Positions 11,922-23,040 of a stretch of 64,000 bases of DNA are shown here, one piece after another. Numbering within the stretch: the first letter of the stretch is position 1; each line of letters starts with the position of its first letter. The notes beneath the pieces are model-generated. The model saw only the letters and a list, made by a program, of their open reading frames with translations. It was not told where the DNA came from and searched no databases. The DNA lies in assembly GCA_038503075.1 (NCBI GenBank), contig JBCAML010000020.1, positions 186,001 to 250,000 on the forward strand, read 5' to 3'. The DNA is from Gyromitra esculenta (taxonomy: Eukaryota > Ascomycota > Pezizomycetes > Pezizales > Discinaceae). A program made the translations under genes and the position numbers.

Positions 11922-12572
11922 TTAGGCATCTAGATCCATCGGTGTACGCTTTGCACTCTCTGAAACATGTAGAAACGGGATCAAAGATTCAACCTCGTGA
12001 AGCTGTGCCCAGCTTAGTGGAGTATGATTAAAGTTGTTTACTAAAAACATATTGGCATCTGACTCGACCAAAAACCTCGCGACAGATCCGTTCGGCGAAG
12101 TCACATCAGTGCCTTCATGATAGATGGCTAAATGCAGTGGTGTATGTCGTTGGATGTTTTGTGCGTCAATATTTGCTCCTCCACTAACAAGGGCCGAAGC
12201 TGCAAGCCTCTGAAAGTTGTTTGACGTGTTTGTATGACGGGTCCTTGCTACTAAATGAAGTGCTGTATCACCATACTCTGCTGTTGGTAGATCGACAAAA
12301 GCATTATTAGACAGTAGAAGCTGAATCATATGCTGGTTTGTCTCGTTAGCTGCAAAATGAATGGCAGCAAACCCATCTTCATTGCGTGCGTCGATTGGGG
12401 CATTGGCGTTGAGAAGGATCTCAGCTGCCCCAATTTTGTTGTTTTCCACAGCAGCATGAAGTGCTAGCATCCTTGATTCAGGACTCTGTGCAGCCGGTAA
12501 GAAAAATTTGACCATCCGACGTGATCCCTTCTTCGACGCTTTGATCAACGCCCACTCGGCAAGTCCACGCAT
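11922..12572 (-). CDS. ankyrin-repeat protein (paralogue B)
   Basis: A single exon from ATG 12572 encodes 216 residues. The frame remains open further upstream, but that extension is hydrophobic and unlike the paralogues, so I chose the ATG giving MRGLAEWALIKASKKGS. Ankyrin repeats are recognisable as LALHAAVENNK, DGFAAIHFAANETN, GDTALHLVAR and RHTPLHLAIYHEG, with a final NHTPLSWAQ. The block spacing, including a longer insertion between TALHL and the next repeat, matches paralogue C at 14.2 kb. No signal peptide or membrane anchor is seen. Likely a cytosolic or nuclear protein-interaction scaffold. Confidence 0.8.
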   Translation of the reverse strand: MRGLAEWALIKASKKGSRRMVKFFLPAAQSPESRMLALHAAVENNKIGAAEILLNANAPIDARNEDGFAAIHFAANETNQHMIQLLLSNNAFVDLPTAEYGDTALHLVARTRHTNTSNNFQRLAASALVSGGANIDAQNIQRHTPLHLAIYHEGTDVTSPNGSVARFLVESDANMFLVNNFNHTPLSWAQLHEVESLIPFLHVSESAKRTPMDLDA

Positions 12573-13174
12573 TTTGATGGTTTGGTGATAGGAACGAAAT
12601 AGTATCGATAGATCGATGACAATAGCAGTGGTATTGATTGAAACGAGCAATTTTGTCTGATCAAGAATACCTATCCCAAGAGACGATACGACAGTGGTTG
12701 GCTCAGAGATGTGCCACAGTACCCTATTGATGGGGGTTAAGTATAGATAAAGAATAGAGCATTTATATAAAGATTGAGCAATTGGGATAAGCAAACAAGA
12801 AGAAGAACGTGTGATGATTGTCGAAAGAGCATTCTTATTTATGTCACAGTAGCTAACCATATTACGTTAAATGTAATCGTGGCTTCCACATGCTCCACAT
12901 ATAGCACGTCATCGTCGGTAGTAACACGGGACGAAGTATCCTTTTCAACGTTATAATATAAGGTACGCTGGCTATATTGTTTATACCGCTTCTCCTTTAG
13001 CTCGCAGAGCCCATATATATCCGTGCTAGACTTTTCGTAAGCTTAACTTTAGAGCGCATGTTGCGTGAAAACGAATGAACAGAAATCAGCTAACATCCAT
13101 CTCAAACGATTGCGCTGAAAACGAGGCTAGTTAGCTAGATATGCTATTGAAATATAGCTTGGTGTCCAAGATGC
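12573..13174. other. gene-free spacer
   Basis: Upstream region of ankyrin gene B. Nothing beyond non-coding AT-rich sequence is evident. Confidence 0.4.
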
Positions 13175-13624
13175 GGTCGGAAAGTCCTCGCCCCCCCCAA
13201 ACACACCAAAAGTAGGCCACTTCACGATTTTTTAAACCACATTCCTTATTAATGAATAAAAAAAATTAATATACTAGAGGCTTGGGAAATCCATGGATTC
13301 CTACCCTCCTATTTTATTTTACCCTCAAACTCAAGTTAATAAGAATGGTAGAGGAAAACTCATGAGGGAAGTTGGAGGAGTGTAGCTTTTATATGGTGTT
13401 GCCATACAAATTTACATGTACCAACACTTGACCACTAGCTCTTGGCTCTCATTGCTTCAACAACAATAATTGGAGTAGAAAAAAGACTAGAGAGTAGACA
13501 TTTGTGGACTTATAGATCTAGCAGTAAGGTTAATCTTTTCATTCATTAGCCGGAAACACTGTCTAAAAAATCGTGAAGTGGCCTACTTTTGGTGTGTTTT
13601 TGGGGGGGCGAGGACTTTCCGACC
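13175..13624. mobile_element. 450-bp MITE with 60-bp terminal inverted repeats
   Basis: The left arm at 13175-13234 starts GGTCGGAAAGTCCTCG and runs through a C-tract, ACACACCAAAAGTAGGCC and ACTTCACGATTTTTTA. The right arm at 13564-13624 is its near-perfect complement and ends CTTTCCGACC. Differences are confined to the C-tract. The 330-bp interior is AT-rich with no coding capacity. Flanks read ATGC on the left and ATAC on the right, at best an imperfect 4-bp duplication. High arm identity suggests a fairly recent insertion. Confidence 0.88.
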
Positions 13625-14196
13625 ATACATTGTCCATGTAACGCAAGCAATAGTATATAACTGAGAAAAAAGCTCAATTAGATAGTGGTATCCTACGCTT
13701 CCCCTACTAAGACTCTATTGACGTGGCTTCGTATCGCCATTCTCATGCTTCACATAATATATCATCTAAGTAACGGACGTGTTTGTCCTCTGCATCACTA
13801 CTGTATTTCATCCCCGCCTCCGACTTCTCGAAAGATGGCCCTCGAAAGCTCCAACACAAGCTTTAACTTCGTGAGCCAGTGTCTTGTTGAGGGATTAAAT
13901 CATTTCATGTAGTGTTGGTGCTAATCTTGGTTCACAGGTAGCATTAAGGGCTCATCTTATGTTGTACTAATCTCCATTGGTGATAATAAGATGCTTGTGT
14001 ACGCATGCGCAAATAAGTAGAAACCCAAGCTCTGAGGTCTTCACAACAATACTCATGATATTCAGTCTTTATTCTCTTGTACAGTTTCCAATCGAGTCTC
14101 GTGAAGGAGATATCGGGGCTCTAGCGCACCATTTTCTGTTTTGCATAACTGTGACAGATAGTAATAATACACCTACAAATTCGGGAATTAAAGGCT
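13625..14196. other. gene-free spacer between MITE and ankyrin gene C
   Basis: Only short unconvincing frames are present; nothing recognised. Confidence 0.4.
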
Positions 14197-14934
14197 TCAG
14201 ATACTTGCGCTATAGCATCTTCCCCTCGCTGAAAACGGGTTGAACCTGCGTTCCGTAGATTGTGTCCCGAGTAACTCGTTTGCTGCAATAACCCCATGAA
14301 GCTTCGCCTTATCCTCAGCCTCTACCAACATCACCAAAACCTCATCCACGTCATTCTGACGCGCCCACGAAAGTGCCGTCTCCCCGTATTTATTCTCCTG
14401 CAGAACATCGGTCCCAGCATCAATGAGCGCTTTAGTAACAGGGAGGTTCGTCGAACCAAGCCCTTTGTATACATGCCAGATTGCATTAAATAGGGCTGTA
14501 TCCCCTTCTGCATTCTTTTGGTTTGCAGAGGCTCCATGTTTCAGCAATAACTCCGTTGCCTCAAGTCGATACCGAGGTGACAATCCCTTGGTCCGACCAC
14601 CTGCTAGCAGATGGAGGGCGGTATCAAGTCGACCTCGAGAACCCTGATTCGTATCCACCCCTCTATCGAGCAAGAGTATAATCAAACCTAAATGTCCATT
14701 CAGAACGGCTATATGTAGGGGAGTGTATCCAATCACATCGTATCTATCTATCGGAGTGCCAGCATTGATCAATAGCTCGGCTATCTTCTTATGGTTCTTG
14801 GCTGCAGCTCCGTATAATGCAGTTAGCATGCAGTCGATGTCATCATTAACCATTCTGAGTGTCAGCTTTGTGAGGAGGAAGGAGCCCTTAGCAGCAGCCT
14901 TCAAGAATACTTCCTTCCTCCACGAAGGGTTCAT
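14197..14934 (-). CDS. ankyrin-repeat protein (paralogue C)
   Basis: A single exon from ATG 14934 encodes 245 residues. Repeats are visible as CMLTALYGAAAKNHKKIAEL, GYTPLHIAVLNGHLGLIILL, DTALHLLAGGR, GDTALFNAIWH and GETALSWARQND. The N-terminal KEVFLKAAAKGS block, the TALHL repeat followed by a long insertion, and the closing TALSWA repeat align with paralogue B. B and C therefore arose by duplication, and A is a more distant relative. The last 25 residues are non-repetitive and basic. Likely a protein-interaction scaffold; partner unknown. Confidence 0.82.
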   Translation of the reverse strand: MNPSWRKEVFLKAAAKGSFLLTKLTLRMVNDDIDCMLTALYGAAAKNHKKIAELLINAGTPIDRYDVIGYTPLHIAVLNGHLGLIILLLDRGVDTNQGSRGRLDTALHLLAGGRTKGLSPRYRLEATELLLKHGASANQKNAEGDTALFNAIWHVYKGLGSTNLPVTKALIDAGTDVLQENKYGETALSWARQNDVDEVLVMLVEAEDKAKLHGVIAANELLGTQSTERRFNPFSARGRCYSASI

Positions 14935-15659
14935 GTCTTGAATTATAGGAAGACAAGCAAAGTTTGCGAGCTAGAAGTAATAATGGAAATCCCGTAACCT
15001 AAGAATAGAATAAGATAGAACGCTGATATGAGGGTACAGATGAGCAAGATCTAACGACGATGAGCACGATGAATTGAGTAAACAATAGCTTCTAAAGTAG
15101 CGATCAAGACAACACCAGAGCATGGGCGCGTGCCACATCCTCCTTCCAGCTGTTGGAAATGCTGCGCGACTGCTGACTAGGGACTAGAACAGGCGTTATA
15201 ATTGAACCAAACTAGGGCTCGCGATGAGGCAGTTTTATACGTAGCGGTAGGCGGCTGACGGGGAACCTTACTCACTGTGTTGGGACAACGGGACTTGATC
15301 TTGCCGATGGCTTGATCAGCACGGTTATAAATGCAAGTAGTTCAGTGACATGCCGTCTTGGAATGTCCTAAATATGTTGTTATTCCAGCGCTCGCTGATT
15401 TCAGGACGTTTCGTGTTGGATTCTCAGCTTACCCCTCACTTCTTTTTTTCCATTACCGAGTATCTATGCGGCTCTGCGAGTGATCACCGAGGTGGAACTA
15501 TCTCTGTCTAACCTGAACACAGTAGAGTATACTCATAAGAACGCATATGTCCCTCGTAAGCAATCTTAAGTGACAAGACTACAGAAACTCTAAGCTACCG
15601 TCTGCTCCCAGAAGGGCCCATTCCCCATTGCCTCTTCATCACCATAACGACAACAAGAA
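14935..15659. other. intergenic region between divergent ankyrin C and MC-x-Y genes
   Basis: This roughly 0.7-kb spacer separates a minus-strand and a plus-strand gene and should hold both promoters. I see no specific site that I can defend. Confidence 0.4.
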
Positions 15660-16640
15660 ATGTGTCGCTACAAGCAATTCTACTTCCATTGCAGCCATGA
15701 CGATCCACAGCTAGTAATCAATGCGTGCGGAGAGTTCACTAAACGAACCGACCGTCGGCCTTTAGCGTATGCAACATATCGATGTCCCTTCTCGATCAAA
15801 TCTCCAGCTATCAAGACAGATATCCCTTGTTGGCAGTGCCATAGTAACTATATGAAATCAAAGAGTCAGCATCCATGGCCAGAGGCTTACAGTGCCGTTA
15901 TAATCCTCTTTGGTGAAGATGATGTTATATTGCACGATTTGGATCCACGACATCAAGTTTACTACGAGCTTCTTAAAGCATCGCCGTGTGGCAGTGAGAA
16001 GGCGACAGTACAGGAGCATACACCGGTATCGGTATGCCATGCTCCTGCGAATGCCCCCTCTGAAACGAGTAGTGATGCATATACCAACAGATCAGGCTAC
16101 ATGACGACTATCACAGAAACATCTTCAGAAATTGAAACAATTGACACTTCCATTCCACCTTCTATGGAAAGCTTCCACTCGGCTGAGTCTCTTGAATCTA
16201 CTAATGGACAACTATTTCCTAGACCGGTTGCAGTTGATCGACGGCCAATCAATGCATGGGACAACGAATCTATTAAATCAGTTCAATCTCTGAACATTGC
16301 TTATGATCTTCCGATACGAACTCGTAAGACGGACAGTGTGCGGTCATTTCCAAGCTATGAACGCAGTATATTCAAAAGGACAGGGATGAGGGGGGGACGT
16401 TATACAATATCAAGCTCAGTTCCTCCACAATTGAAGGTTCTCAATAGCGAAACGGGAAGCATCCACGATGGGATGACTGGGTCTAGCTCTACAGGAAGTC
16501 GCCGCTCCAGTATCGACTCATATCATACTGCTCTTTCTGCGCAGGCTACCTATAATAAATCTCTGGATGCATCCTGTGATGAGCCTCGGGCAGATTCAAC
16601 GGCTGATCCGACTCTGGCATCAGAGCGTGACAAGAAGTGA
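15660..16640 (+). CDS. cysteine-rich MC-x-Y N-terminal domain protein with Ser/Thr-rich tail
   Basis: An intact single-exon frame of 326 residues. The first 70 residues hold the conserved-looking part: MCRYKQFYFHC, then NACGEF, YRCPF and PCWQC, so Cys2, Cys11, Cys23, Cys42 and the C-x2-C pair could bind a metal. A second window gene, at 39.5 kb, begins MCNYVLIKFDCHC, then SACKNP, and also has a C-x2-C pair (VCMAC). I infer the two share this N-terminal module. Small fungal proteins with this type of start are common and uncharacterised. Residues 125-326 are Ser/Thr-rich and predicted disordered, with several SRRSS/SVRS-like possible phosphorylation sites. No secretion signal is seen. Confidence 0.7.
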   Translation: MCRYKQFYFHCSHDDPQLVINACGEFTKRTDRRPLAYATYRCPFSIKSPAIKTDIPCWQCHSNYMKSKSQHPWPEAYSAVIILFGEDDVILHDLDPRHQVYYELLKASPCGSEKATVQEHTPVSVCHAPANAPSETSSDAYTNRSGYMTTITETSSEIETIDTSIPPSMESFHSAESLESTNGQLFPRPVAVDRRPINAWDNESIKSVQSLNIAYDLPIRTRKTDSVRSFPSYERSIFKRTGMRGGRYTISSSVPPQLKVLNSETGSIHDGMTGSSSTGSRRSSIDSYHTALSAQATYNKSLDASCDEPRADSTADPTLASERDKK

Positions 16641-17477
16641 AGGTGTTGAGATTCTTCGCGCGTGGAGTGACTGAAATATAGATAGCAAAGCGTGCTCCAT
16701 CTCAGACTACAATCACTGGGATGAACTTAAGGCGGATTATCTCGCTGGTGATCGATCAGCTGTTCTCGAAACCTGTGGACTATTTGAAATCAATTAAGTA
16801 GTTACAGCAAATAATGCCCCGTGGTGTAACTGGCGGTAATGGAAAAGGATACGGAGCGTCTGTGACTTGGTATTACAGGTTAGAATGAGAGTCTATACCT
16901 ACTTCTTGTGCGGTAAGTTTTTAACTGCGGTTTGAATACATTGTTCGAATTGAGTGCCCAGAGCAATATGACCTTTGATCGGGTTTTGCAACCAGTATGT
17001 TGCAGATAAAGCCAGTGCTAAGCTACGTGACATGGCGCATAATTGAGTTGACAGGTTGAATGGGATTAACCACACTGAACCTGCGATGTGACACGTTCGG
17101 GTTGGGAGCGGGTCACGGTTTACAAAGCCTCTAAAAGCATACTCCAGACTCCAGTAGCACCAAGGTAAACTCGGTGACCATCGGAGTTATTCAGACGTAT
17201 ACGCTCATTAAATGACAACTCAGAAGCCAGCAGGAGTATGTATCTCATTTACAAGAGTGCTGTCAAAGCTCATGCCTGCTATGTGAAGTATTGTTCAACC
17301 CATTGCGTTCAACTAAAGTTAATAATGAAGTAGTTCAAAGCGTACTATTACATTTCCAAGAAAGCTGACTCCGTAAAACATGAGATACAGCTGCCAAAAG
17401 TGAGAAAACAAAGAGAAGATCCTCGGTAAAAGATGTGCCGCCATTTAGGATGATAAATGAGAGAAATACGAGCTAAA

Positions 17478-17612
17478 ATAAGACTCACGTGTCTATCATG
17501 TGATCGGAAATGGAGTGTCTCAGTGTAGATAGGTGGTTGCTCCAGTTCAGATAGGATGCAGATGGAGCTTTGTATCGGCGCGGATAGAATGTTTACCGAA
17601 GAAAATAGCATG
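17478..17612 (+). repeat. dispersed repeat R1, partial copy
   Basis: The sequence AAGACTCACGTGT, then ATCATGTGATCGGAAAT and a GGATAGAAT block, aligns with longer copies at 25329, 33551 and 40305. This copy diverges after about 130 bp. Confidence 0.55.
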
Positions 17613-17821
17613 CGGGCCGGAGTACAATTGTGGATTTCTTACTGAGCTATCCTATTTACCTCTTGAGCATCTTACTATTTTCATAATACCCTCCATCTTC
17701 AGATGGATAGGCCAAGAGTTCAATCAAATATTAGCTACAATTGAAATTATTTCACAATGCGAAATAAGGATATCAACCCGACTTTTTCCAACCATAGTAA
17801 GTATGGGTGGGAGATAAAACC

Positions 17822-18020
17822 GGTCAATAGCCGGATCTGAACCTCGGACCCGACCAAAAAAACTCGAGCGCTTTATGCCAACCACTATTTCAGGTTGGCC
17901 GCGTGTACACGAATTATTCACTCTCACTTTCCAGTAGGTACTCCCTCACGCGTTATACCCCTACATGTTTTTTGCAAAACTTATACGCACCGCGCTATCA
18001 CGCACACGTGATCAACACCA
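17822..18020 (-). repeat. tRNA-like interspersed repeat R2, copy A
   Basis: About 200 bp shared with 47996-48185, nearly identical over a core from about 17860 to 17955 (AACTCGAGCGCTTTATGCC through CACTTTCCAGTAGG). On the minus strand it reads TAGTGGTTGGCATAAAGC, resembling a tRNA D-arm/A box, then GAGGTTCAGATCCG, resembling a B box, about 40 nt apart. This suggests a tRNA-derived SINE or a tRNA relic that has spread. An eroded inverted copy is at 43.7 kb. Confidence 0.6.
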
Positions 18021-18499
18021 TCACACGAATACCGCAGCGGCTGGTTACAGGAAGCCGGCTGGTATGTTTTTCGCCACTATTTATTGCGTAAAGAATTTAA
18101 CGAGTAGTTAGTATCTTCTATATCGCTGTTATATATGCGTGATGCAAACCTTCCTTACTTTTTGCTCATGTCAGTCTCCTTTAGGACGCTCATTGCAATA
18201 GTTGGCCGTGTGTGCAGCTACATAGTCTTTAACACCACCAGTACGAGATCGTCTCTGCGTATAAAACTATATCAATGTCTATCGAGAGCTATTTGGACCG
18301 CTGCAGGCTAGGATTGGTTCCACTCGCTTAATGCGTTGGCTCTAGTAATTTGATTCATTCACCCACATTTCAGTATTGTCATACTTCCCAACTATCCGAC
18401 TCGGGCCGCGCAGCGCAAGAGCAAGTATTCAGCTCCTCTGAGCCCAGGACATACAGATAAATATAGACCAATTAAATCTCCCCGTCGAGGGCCTTTGTC

Positions 18500-18890
18500 G
18501 TACCGATCATGCCAAGCTAAACACAAATATTCCTAAAGATCTCTCCAGTTTATATATCTTTTACTGCTGCTTCTAATGCATAATCTTCTTTGGATGTATG
18601 CGCTCTCTCGATAGTAGTGCTTAAAATTACTACCAATGCAGGAAAAATGCGGTGGAGGTGATACGTATGTTAGGTCACTCTCACGGTATTCCTCAGAACG
18701 TCTCACTTAGCACCTTTTATGGCCACAATCTGAGTTTTACTCTGACACTACCATAATATGCCGAACCCCGTAAAAAGATAGAGAGTTTTATTACTATCGC
18801 TGTATATGATGTTTTTTTTAGAGCAATTTAGCTAGCTGTGGGCGTAGTTATCACGGGTCACATCAGTGGTCTACATTAAGCATTGTTCGC
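18500..18890 (+). repeat. dispersed repeat R3, copy A
   Basis: About 390 bp align with 31681-32090. Shared blocks include GTACC.ATCATGCCA, TTTATATATCT.TTTTACTGCTGCT, GGATGTATGC.CTCTCTC, AATCTGAGTTTTA and GAGCAATTT.GCTAGC.GTGGG. The blocks are separated by many substitutions, so this is an old repeat. No coding capacity. Confidence 0.6.
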
Positions 18891-21308
18891 GCTATACCTA
18901 GCTCTGACATCTATAGCCATGACCGCATACAGGATATACATCTCATGCTGTATATTACAGTCCCTCATTTACTATGACCTAACACTCAGCCAGGTAATTA
19001 ACAGTAATAAATCCCTGATTGTGACAAGTTTGCTGTTACAGAGAACGCCAAACCAAACTTTCCAGCTTATTCAGGAACCCGATAACCCGTCTTCAAGCGA
19101 CAGGACTGTTGGAGGATCTTAATCCAGGCGATCAAGTTTCTCGCCCTTCTGCTCATTTGATTTCTGATCAACAAGTCAAACACATTGCCGTCTTGGCTTC
19201 TGCTGCGAACTGTTTGTAGGCCGGCCGATGCCAGCGACATTCAATGCTGCAAACGCGCGATTTGAGGTTCTCCAACTCCAGTGCTCCAATGGTGGACACG
19301 TATTCGACACTCATAGAACCTACACTCAGGATTCAAGAATTTTAAGCGCAGCCTCATCGACGTTGTCCGGGTCAGCAATTTTTCCCCTTGTGTATATGGT
19401 GTAACATCCTCTGACGCACATGTCCTGCTGGAACCGAGACCTTCACAACGTATCTGAGGGCACAACTTCTGGGTCGGCTTCGAGTTCCCCTTAGCAGCTG
19501 GACCATTGAAATCAAGCGTCTCTTCGTCCCTGTCTAGCTTTGTTGCGTCAAGAGTAATGGGAATATATAATGCGGTCTCGTGTCATGCGTTTTCCATCCT
19601 GTACTCTTTGGTTACTCTGGCAACTTGGTTAAAAGTTTGTCGGCAGCTGTCTCGAAGGAATTGTCGACTAGGAGTATTATGGTTTATGACTCACTATCGA
19701 CATCGATGCTACGATCCTCAGTTTCGATCCTGATGGCAAGAAACGCTGGCTTTCATCATGCCTCTTTGCAGCTAGGCTGATAAAATCCGCCATTTTGGAA
19801 ATATCGTGTCTGGGAATATTGCTAGTGCAGTCTATCAACGCAATATAGCTGTGACATTGTAGCGGGTTAGATTCTTGACCGAAATGTGTTTACGATTGCG
19901 TGTTTACTCCGAAGCAGTTGAAATCTTATGACATAATTTTATTGCTGAAAGGAATGTCTGGAGACGGGGTCGATTTGTCAATACGTTCGAAGACAAACAC
20001 CGACAGGAAGCAAAGTGCCAGTGGGAAAAGCTTCCAATCGCTTTTCATTTGGGCTGGAGAGGGCCTTGACATTAGTCTGCGGTCAATCGGAAAGCATAAT
20101 CACCTCAATGGAATTACGGTGAATACGCAGGAATATGCGCGAAAGCTTTCGAACATCCTCCTATCGCCAGGTAGCGTACTCTTATTAGATGACTAGGATA
20201 GTGTGATAGTGGGCCTGGGCGTGGATGTGGGTGCTTGCGTGGGCGAGCTAAGACTGCGTGGGATCCTACAAGCGCTGGTGCGGTATCGGCGGGTGTGAAT
20301 GGGGTACGGCATGCAGGAGCGGGTAGTGCAATGTACCTTTTGCGATCGCGACACTACTCAAGACACGGATACGAGAGTGAGACAGCCTGTATTTTTATCT
20401 CGTTTGCGCTTTGAATACGTGAATACAACAAATCTTAGTAGTCTCTCATTCACGAATGAATTCCAGTCGATCCTAGTCCTCCATTACGTAATAATACAGC
20501 TCTGTTGTATTAGCATATCTGAGGACGGCGGTAGCTTGCTACATGATTTCTATCCATAGGGTTGATGGGCATGGAGGGCTGTTGCTAGGCATTCCAGGAA
20601 TCAAGGATAGATAGAGGGTTTCACTTCCTGTGAGAGGGAACTTTTCTGGGTTTATGGCTGCCTGCCGTATCTAGTAAGACGCTGGAACAGTTTCACCCCT
20701 TCCTTGCGCGAGAGGCCTTGATGAGGAGGGAAGCGACACTGCTCCGCGAGGGTGTGATATTAAGCATGTAAATAACTCTGCTTTGGCGTCCACTGCTTGA
20801 AAAGTCTCACCGGGATCTTACTTATTGATTTGATTCAAGCAAGGCAATAACCATACAAAACGTGATAGGATTAAATCTGCAATCGAGGAATCAGCGACTC
20901 GAGTGTATTTGGCTTATTTAGGAACGAATAAAACGTGTTCAATGCAGGTGGAGACAGCGATGAAGGGCGTTATATAACCTCCGCAGTAACGCGGGCAAGT
21001 GGTCTTTGCGTTGAAATTTATGCTTGTTCTGGTGGTGCGTGTGGTACATTAGCAGAGAGAAGTGACAGAATCTGCTAGGCGTAAGTAGGCAAATCAGGGC
21101 GATGTGATGGTCGATGTGAAAGCGCGGCTCTAATTGGCTGATGTGTGCATATGGCTCACTTTCATTCTTTAATCGATAAGTTAGCCACAACCCTGGCCCT
21201 GCATCTAATCATGCATTTCTGATTGGTGCATGCAAGATCCCGATGGAAGCCCTGTGCCCTACATGACTGCGGACAGTCATCTTGGTGATTTCCGCCACCC
21301 TGGATTGC

Positions 21309-21316
21309 TATAAAAG
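21309..21316 (+). promoter_or_regulatory. TATA box candidate
   Basis: TATAAAAG is followed by a CT-rich tract (CGTCTCTCTCTCTTCC) typical of fungal transcription starts, 480 bp upstream of the ATG at 21793. The equivalent position in the tandem copy near 24961 reads ATACAAAAG followed by the same kind of CT tract. A long leader or an unseen intron is implied. Confidence 0.45.
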
Positions 21317-21792
21317 CAGAGCTTCCCCATCGTCTCTCTCTCTTCCTTTACCACATCCATATCTACCTTACACCCTTCGCTCGACTACTCAGCAAGCGAC
21401 ACCAACTGTCAATCCGCTCATCAATATCAGAACCGACGGTATTTAAATCATGGCCCTCTTTATCGTGCTCACCTATGGACAACATTATCCTCCGCGATAT
21501 TCCTTTAGACACATATTCCCTATCAAACCTCGGGATCAAACCGCTCCACCTATCTATTATCAGCTTTATTTCTTTGACATCCCTCTTATGAAGTCTTCTC
21601 TCTCCATTCATCCTCAGAAGCTTTCACCCTCACACACTTATTCTCGCATCACATTCTCATCGCAAACTTCATTCCCAATGTTCCCGACATTACAGCTCTG
21701 TTCCGAGACTAGTTAATCCGCTGCCAGTCCCAATAACACATCAAAATTCGTTGAAATCTTCCTACATCTAACCAAACGAGTCATAAAACGAT

Positions 21793-22557
21793 ATGCTCAA
21801 CACACTCAATAACGCACTCGAGCAAGAAGTGCTTAGAAATTGGCCTACATGCCATAGCCGAATGAGCGACGAAACACTCAACAGCGAGCGTCAAGACCTC
21901 GTTTACCTCCTCGCCGCCCTCAGACCTGCCCACAGTGACCTCTTCCGTACCTATCGCAAGATTAGTGCTTGTATGAGCAAAATTGCATCTTGTCTCCAGG
22001 GGCTAGAGATCCTCTGCGATACCCCTCACATCGATGCTGGCTACTCTCATTTCGAGGATGAGACTCTAGAGAGCGATACAGAATCCGACCACGATGCCGA
22101 TGGGGTATCTGATGCCGAGCGACTTGATGAGTACAAAAACGCAGAGATGGGGGTCGGTCCCTACAGGCCACTACTTATCAACAATATACCCCAAATCAAG
22201 GATGCTATGTGGCAAATGAACATTTGCATGCTACGATCGGGTAACGTACCGCAATCAATGAACGAAATTCAGACTACCGCCGACTGGGCCAAGCAGCACA
22301 TTCAGAAATTTGAGATTCTCGCAACAGCTTGTGAATGCATGCTGAGCGGCTCCGGCAACTATAAATCCATTCAGCTACATTTCACCGTTGTAACACTCAC
22401 TATTCATCGACTACTATTCCACGGAATGGATCTCGATGTTGAAGCGGAAAGCTTTAGGTTGTATTGGGAGAATCTACGGAAATCGGTGTCAGAGTACAAT
22501 AACGGTGTTTCCGCGGGAGGGAATGGACTGGGGGTGTTGGTCCATGTCCCAGTATAA
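21793..22557 (+). CDS. unknown acidic-linker protein, intact member of a tandem family
   Basis: An intact single-exon frame of 254 residues that I do not recognise. It has an N-terminal block VLRNWPTCHSRMS, a helical segment RQDLVYLLAALRPAHSDLF, an acidic linker at about residues 92-116 (ESDTESDHDADG), then AERLDEYKNAEMGVGP. A C-terminal helical part follows, with NICMLRSGNVPQSM and TLTIHRLLFHGMDLD. No signal peptide, membrane segment or catalytic motif is seen. Every block recurs in the copy at 25.7 kb, and remnants recur at 23.0-24.4 kb, so the family expanded by local duplication. I infer a helical protein with a Cys/His-containing head; function unknown. Confidence 0.75.
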   Translation: MLNTLNNALEQEVLRNWPTCHSRMSDETLNSERQDLVYLLAALRPAHSDLFRTYRKISACMSKIASCLQGLEILCDTPHIDAGYSHFEDETLESDTESDHDADGVSDAERLDEYKNAEMGVGPYRPLLINNIPQIKDAMWQMNICMLRSGNVPQSMNEIQTTADWAKQHIQKFEILATACECMLSGSGNYKSIQLHFTVVTLTIHRLLFHGMDLDVEAESFRLYWENLRKSVSEYNNGVSAGGNGLGVLVHVPV

Positions 22558-22578
22558 GTAATGTTTAGGAAAATAATA

Positions 22579-22656
22579 TCAACCCCTCGCCCTTCCCATA
22601 CCCCCCCCTTCCCATATTCCCCCCTTCCCGTATCCCCCTGCCTATCTTCCCCCCTG
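22579..22656. repeat. C-rich polypyrimidine tandem repeat
   Basis: Imperfect repeats of CCCTTCCCATATCCCC-type units directly follow the coding region at 21793-22557. A weaker version (CCCCCCACATTTTCCCG) follows the ruined copy near 24415, consistent with the tandem duplication. Confidence 0.65.
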
Positions 22657-23040
22657 CTCATTTTCCTTTGTTGATAGAACGTCTAGCAGCAGGTTTGTCG
22701 CTGCTGACTGACTCCGACCCCACCTTCCTTGTGTAATGGCAGTTGCAGCCACCTGTGGCGGCGCTGTCCGCGCTTCGTTCTGTATGGCAATCGACTCATC
22801 GTGCTCAATCATCCTCTTTATCATCCCCGCCCTTATATTCATCACTAGATCGATTCATCTCGATGCCTACATGTATCTATTCCCAAATCTTTCCACTTGC
22901 AATGGGCTTGATCTGCTAGCTGTGTCCAGGGACACGCAATCCGGCTCAATGCGAATCCCTCCCTCCACAAGATTTATCCAAACAGGGAAGTCTTACATTC
23001 AATATTATGTCCCCCGCCGACCACGATTGTGAAATCCAAA

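Larger units (their letters stand above)
16641..21792. other. 5-kb gene-poor, repeat-rich stretch
   Basis: It contains parts of three dispersed repeats (listed separately). Between about 18890 and 20560 lies a patchwork of open segments in shifting frames, for example YDSLSTSMLRSSVS near 19690 and GEGLDISLRSIG near 20060, that look like an old broken gene I cannot identify. No intact gene is supported. Confidence 0.45.

Noticed and set aside
18890..20560. Possible broken large gene
   Set aside because: Frames shift repeatedly and no domain is recognisable, so described only as a possible relic.
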